Positions 61,976-64,000 of a stretch of DNA of 64,000 nucleotides are shown here, piece after piece. Numbering within the stretch: position 1 is the first letter of the stretch; every line of letters begins with the position of its first letter. The notes under the pieces were generated by a model. It was not told the DNA's origin and made no database searches. It was given only the letters and a program-made list of their open reading frames with translations. The stretch is taken from positions 1 to 64,000 of the forward strand of contig WTPW01000196.1 in assembly GCA_009809945.1 (NCBI GenBank). The letters are read 5' to 3'. The DNA comes from Gigaspora margarita. Its lineage: Eukaryota; Glomeromycota; Glomeromycetes; Diversisporales; Gigasporaceae. Both the position numbers and the translations under genes were made by a program.

Positions 61976-62700
61976 GTATACTATTGATATTGTATTACAC
62001 AGTACAAGGACCTCATGTTGTGATTAGGCTCCATGCCTGTGATTGCAATGCAAGGACCTCATATTGTTATTTGGCTCTATAGCTGCCGCAGCTAATGCAA
62101 GAACCTCACCTCGTGTTTGGTGATTGAGCCCCCTAAAAAAAGGTCAAGATTCCATTCAGATTTTGTTCAGATTTTTATTACGAAGAATACTTATTTTTTA
62201 AAATAATAATCTGAACAAAACATGAATAGAATCTTACTTTTTTTTTTTATAGAGTCCACAACTATGAAAGCCGTATAAGGATCTCACGCTTTGATTAGGC
62301 TTAGTTATGCAAGGGCCTTATGTTGTGATTAGGCTTTATGGCTGCCGAAGGCAATATAGGAGCCTCATGTTTTGCGATTAAGCACCGTAACTATGATAGC
62401 AATGCAAGGATCTCATGTTGTGATTAGGTTCCATGCTGCAATAGTAATGCAAGTACCTTGCATTTCAATTAGGCTCTATGGCTGCCGCAGGCAGTGCAAA
62501 AACTCATGCTTGGCGATTAAGCTTTGCAACTACAATAACGGTGCAAGAATCTTACGTTGTGATTAAACTCAGTGGCTATGATAGTAATGCAAGGACTTAT
62601 GTTGTAATTAGACCCTATGGCTGCCGCAGGCACTGCAAGACCTAACTACGATAGCAGTGGAAGGATTTAATATTGTGATTAGGTTCTGTGAATGCGATTT
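61976..62700. repeat. Minisatellite B, AGGCTCCATGGCTGCCGCAGGCA
   Basis: At least ten degenerate units of about 55-65 bp built on TGCAAGGACCTCATGTTGTG, ATTAGGCTCCATGGCTGC and CGCAGGCA. One unit is interrupted near 62130-62250 by an inverted repeat (TTCAGATTTTGTTCAGATTT against AATCTGAACAAAACATGAAT). The core TAGGCTCCA...GCTGC...TGCAAGGACCT is shared with minisatellite A. Confidence 0.85.
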
Positions 62701-63000
62701 CGTAAAATTATTAAACATTCTTTGTACTCACAGACTAAATTAATGCGAATGAAATGAATTGTACGTAATGGTAAATAAGTATTTATTTTCTTGTTTTGTG
62801 AACTTGTTTTTCAGTTTTTATTTAATAGTAAAATTATTAAAAGTTCTTTATACACACTTGCTGAATGAAATGAATTGTACGTAATGGTAAATAAGTACTT
62901 ATTTTATTGTTTTGTGAGCTTGTTTTGCAGTTTTTTATTTAGTAAAATTGTTAAATGTCCTTTATACTCACCTCGCTGAATAAATAATTAATGCGTATTG
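62701..63000. repeat. Tandem repeat of about 120 bp, 2.5 copies
   Basis: Units from about 62704, 62826 and 62940 share GTAAAATTATTAAAnnTTCT, GAATGAAATGAATTGTACGT and AATGGTAAATAAGTAYTTAT, with small indels; the third is truncated. Confidence 0.8.
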
Positions 63001-64000
63001 GAAAGCGGCGTGTGAAATGTTTCTGTACAAATCCTTTTAATCGGATATTTCTGCTTTAAAATACGTTATATGATTACTTATTTCTTGTATTTATTGGCAG
63101 CTAATTTTTATAAACCGGCTTTTTATATACGTACGTATATAAGTATATGTGGTCGATTTTTCCTAATTTGCACTTGGTGCTTTTCAGATGGGGCTTCTCC
63201 ACCAATACGTGTAGATCGCTTTTTCTAATTCGTTTTTAGATTTACCTGTTTATGCGCGTGCATATTACCAGTATCGATTTATGTATACCTAACTTGGTTT
63301 GTAATAAGCCACTTACCATTATTGCTAATTAATAACAGCACATTACGTCGGGTAGTCAATATTCTATGTAAGCCAAAATTTTTTATTGTATATAGTATAA
63401 AATAAAAGTTTATTATTTAAAATTTTTATATAGATGTCATTTATTTGCGGATTTCAATTAGATGGCTCGGTATAGACTATTATGTCTTTTACAGAGTTAT
63501 AGAAATATATTTAAAACATTTAAATTTAAATGCAAAATAAGGGTTTGCATTATATAAATCAACAATATGCAGTGGCAATAGTATTATATTTTTACACTTC
63601 ACACACTTAACATCTATAATATTTATCTTATCACATACCGAACCACGGCTCGAGACAACGCCATTTGGAACTCAGAACCGGACCAACAGTCCCTAGTATG
63701 TAGGGGTAGTGGGACAATAAATCACAGCAAAATAAGAACAATTACGCTGATCGATATTCAAGGCTTAGAAAAAACCAATGCTAACATATGCAGATCGATT
63801 TCAATAAGCTTATTAATCGAATCTTTACTATTTTAAGAAAAAATTTTCATATGCATGAACCTACACGAAAAAAGGAAAACATTATAAATACAACCCAAAT
63901 ACGACAAAATTTTTTTGAGGGCAAGCGCAGATAGATCTGAACGCGCAACGCAGCTCTTCTCAAGATAGTGCAGATAAGATAATATAAAATTTTTATACGA
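63001..64000. other. Intergenic DNA, no supported gene
   Basis: Mixed-composition DNA with a somewhat GC-richer patch at 63640-63720 (GGCTCGAGACAACGCC). No frame, element end or RNA gene was recognised. It may be the flank of a gene beyond the window. Confidence 0.4.

Noticed and set aside
62372-62566. 64-residue frame in a GC-richer area
   Set aside because: Entirely inside minisatellite B and follows its repeat unit.

Overview
The window is very AT-rich eukaryotic nuclear DNA. It holds only three intact protein-coding genes, all spliced and all on the minus strand, in a landscape made almost entirely of nested transposable elements and decayed repeats. Short introns (74-89 bp in the membrane-protein gene), BED-finger hAT transposons, a LINE endonuclease remnant and the overall base composition suggest an early-diverging fungus. 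My best guess is an arbuscular-mycorrhizal Glomeromycotina genome of Rhizophagus type; this is inference, not proven by any marker gene here.
Layout. 1-8.5 kb: AT-rich DNA with small TIR elements and a 2.6 kb non-autonomous hAT (3505-6093) carrying a nested poly(A) retroposon. 8.5-12.5 kb: a hAT copy with a BED-finger transposase gene broken by two in-frame TGA codons. 12.5-16.7 kb: short tandem repeats and a tRNA-headed retroposon. 16.7-21.7 kb: a nest of elements up to four levels deep. 21.8-34 kb: many small TIR elements and a second long tRNA-headed retroposon. 36.1-38.9 and 54.2-56.9 kb: two copies of a segmental duplication, each with one ubiquitin-conjugating enzyme gene. 40-48 kb: LINE remnant, two more poly(A) retroposons and two TTAA-flanked palindromic elements. 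49-51.3 kb: minisatellites with insertions. 51.5-53.4 kb: decayed low-complexity coding remnant. 57.6-59.8 kb: non-autonomous hAT with an internal 825-bp tandem duplication. 59.9-60.8 kb: gene for a multi-pass membrane protein. 62-63 kb: tandem arrays.
Main biological point. The two E2 genes have the same six-exon structure, and both give uninterrupted 151-residue proteins. The copy at 37.5-38.6 kb keeps the catalytic cysteine (Cys88). The copy at 55.7-56.8 kb has serine there, so it looks like a natural active-site-dead, UBC4/UBE2D-like paralogue.
Main structural points. Several TTAA-flanked element families carry a perfect AAATTT-centred palindrome just inside each end. The hAT-type elements each carry a different short-motif array at their tips. 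One TTAA-flanked element (44160-45167) holds a string of hairpins with GAA, GATA or TTC loops. I saw no LTR retroelement, Polinton or other virus-derived copy, no CRISPR array and no functional tRNA or rRNA gene.
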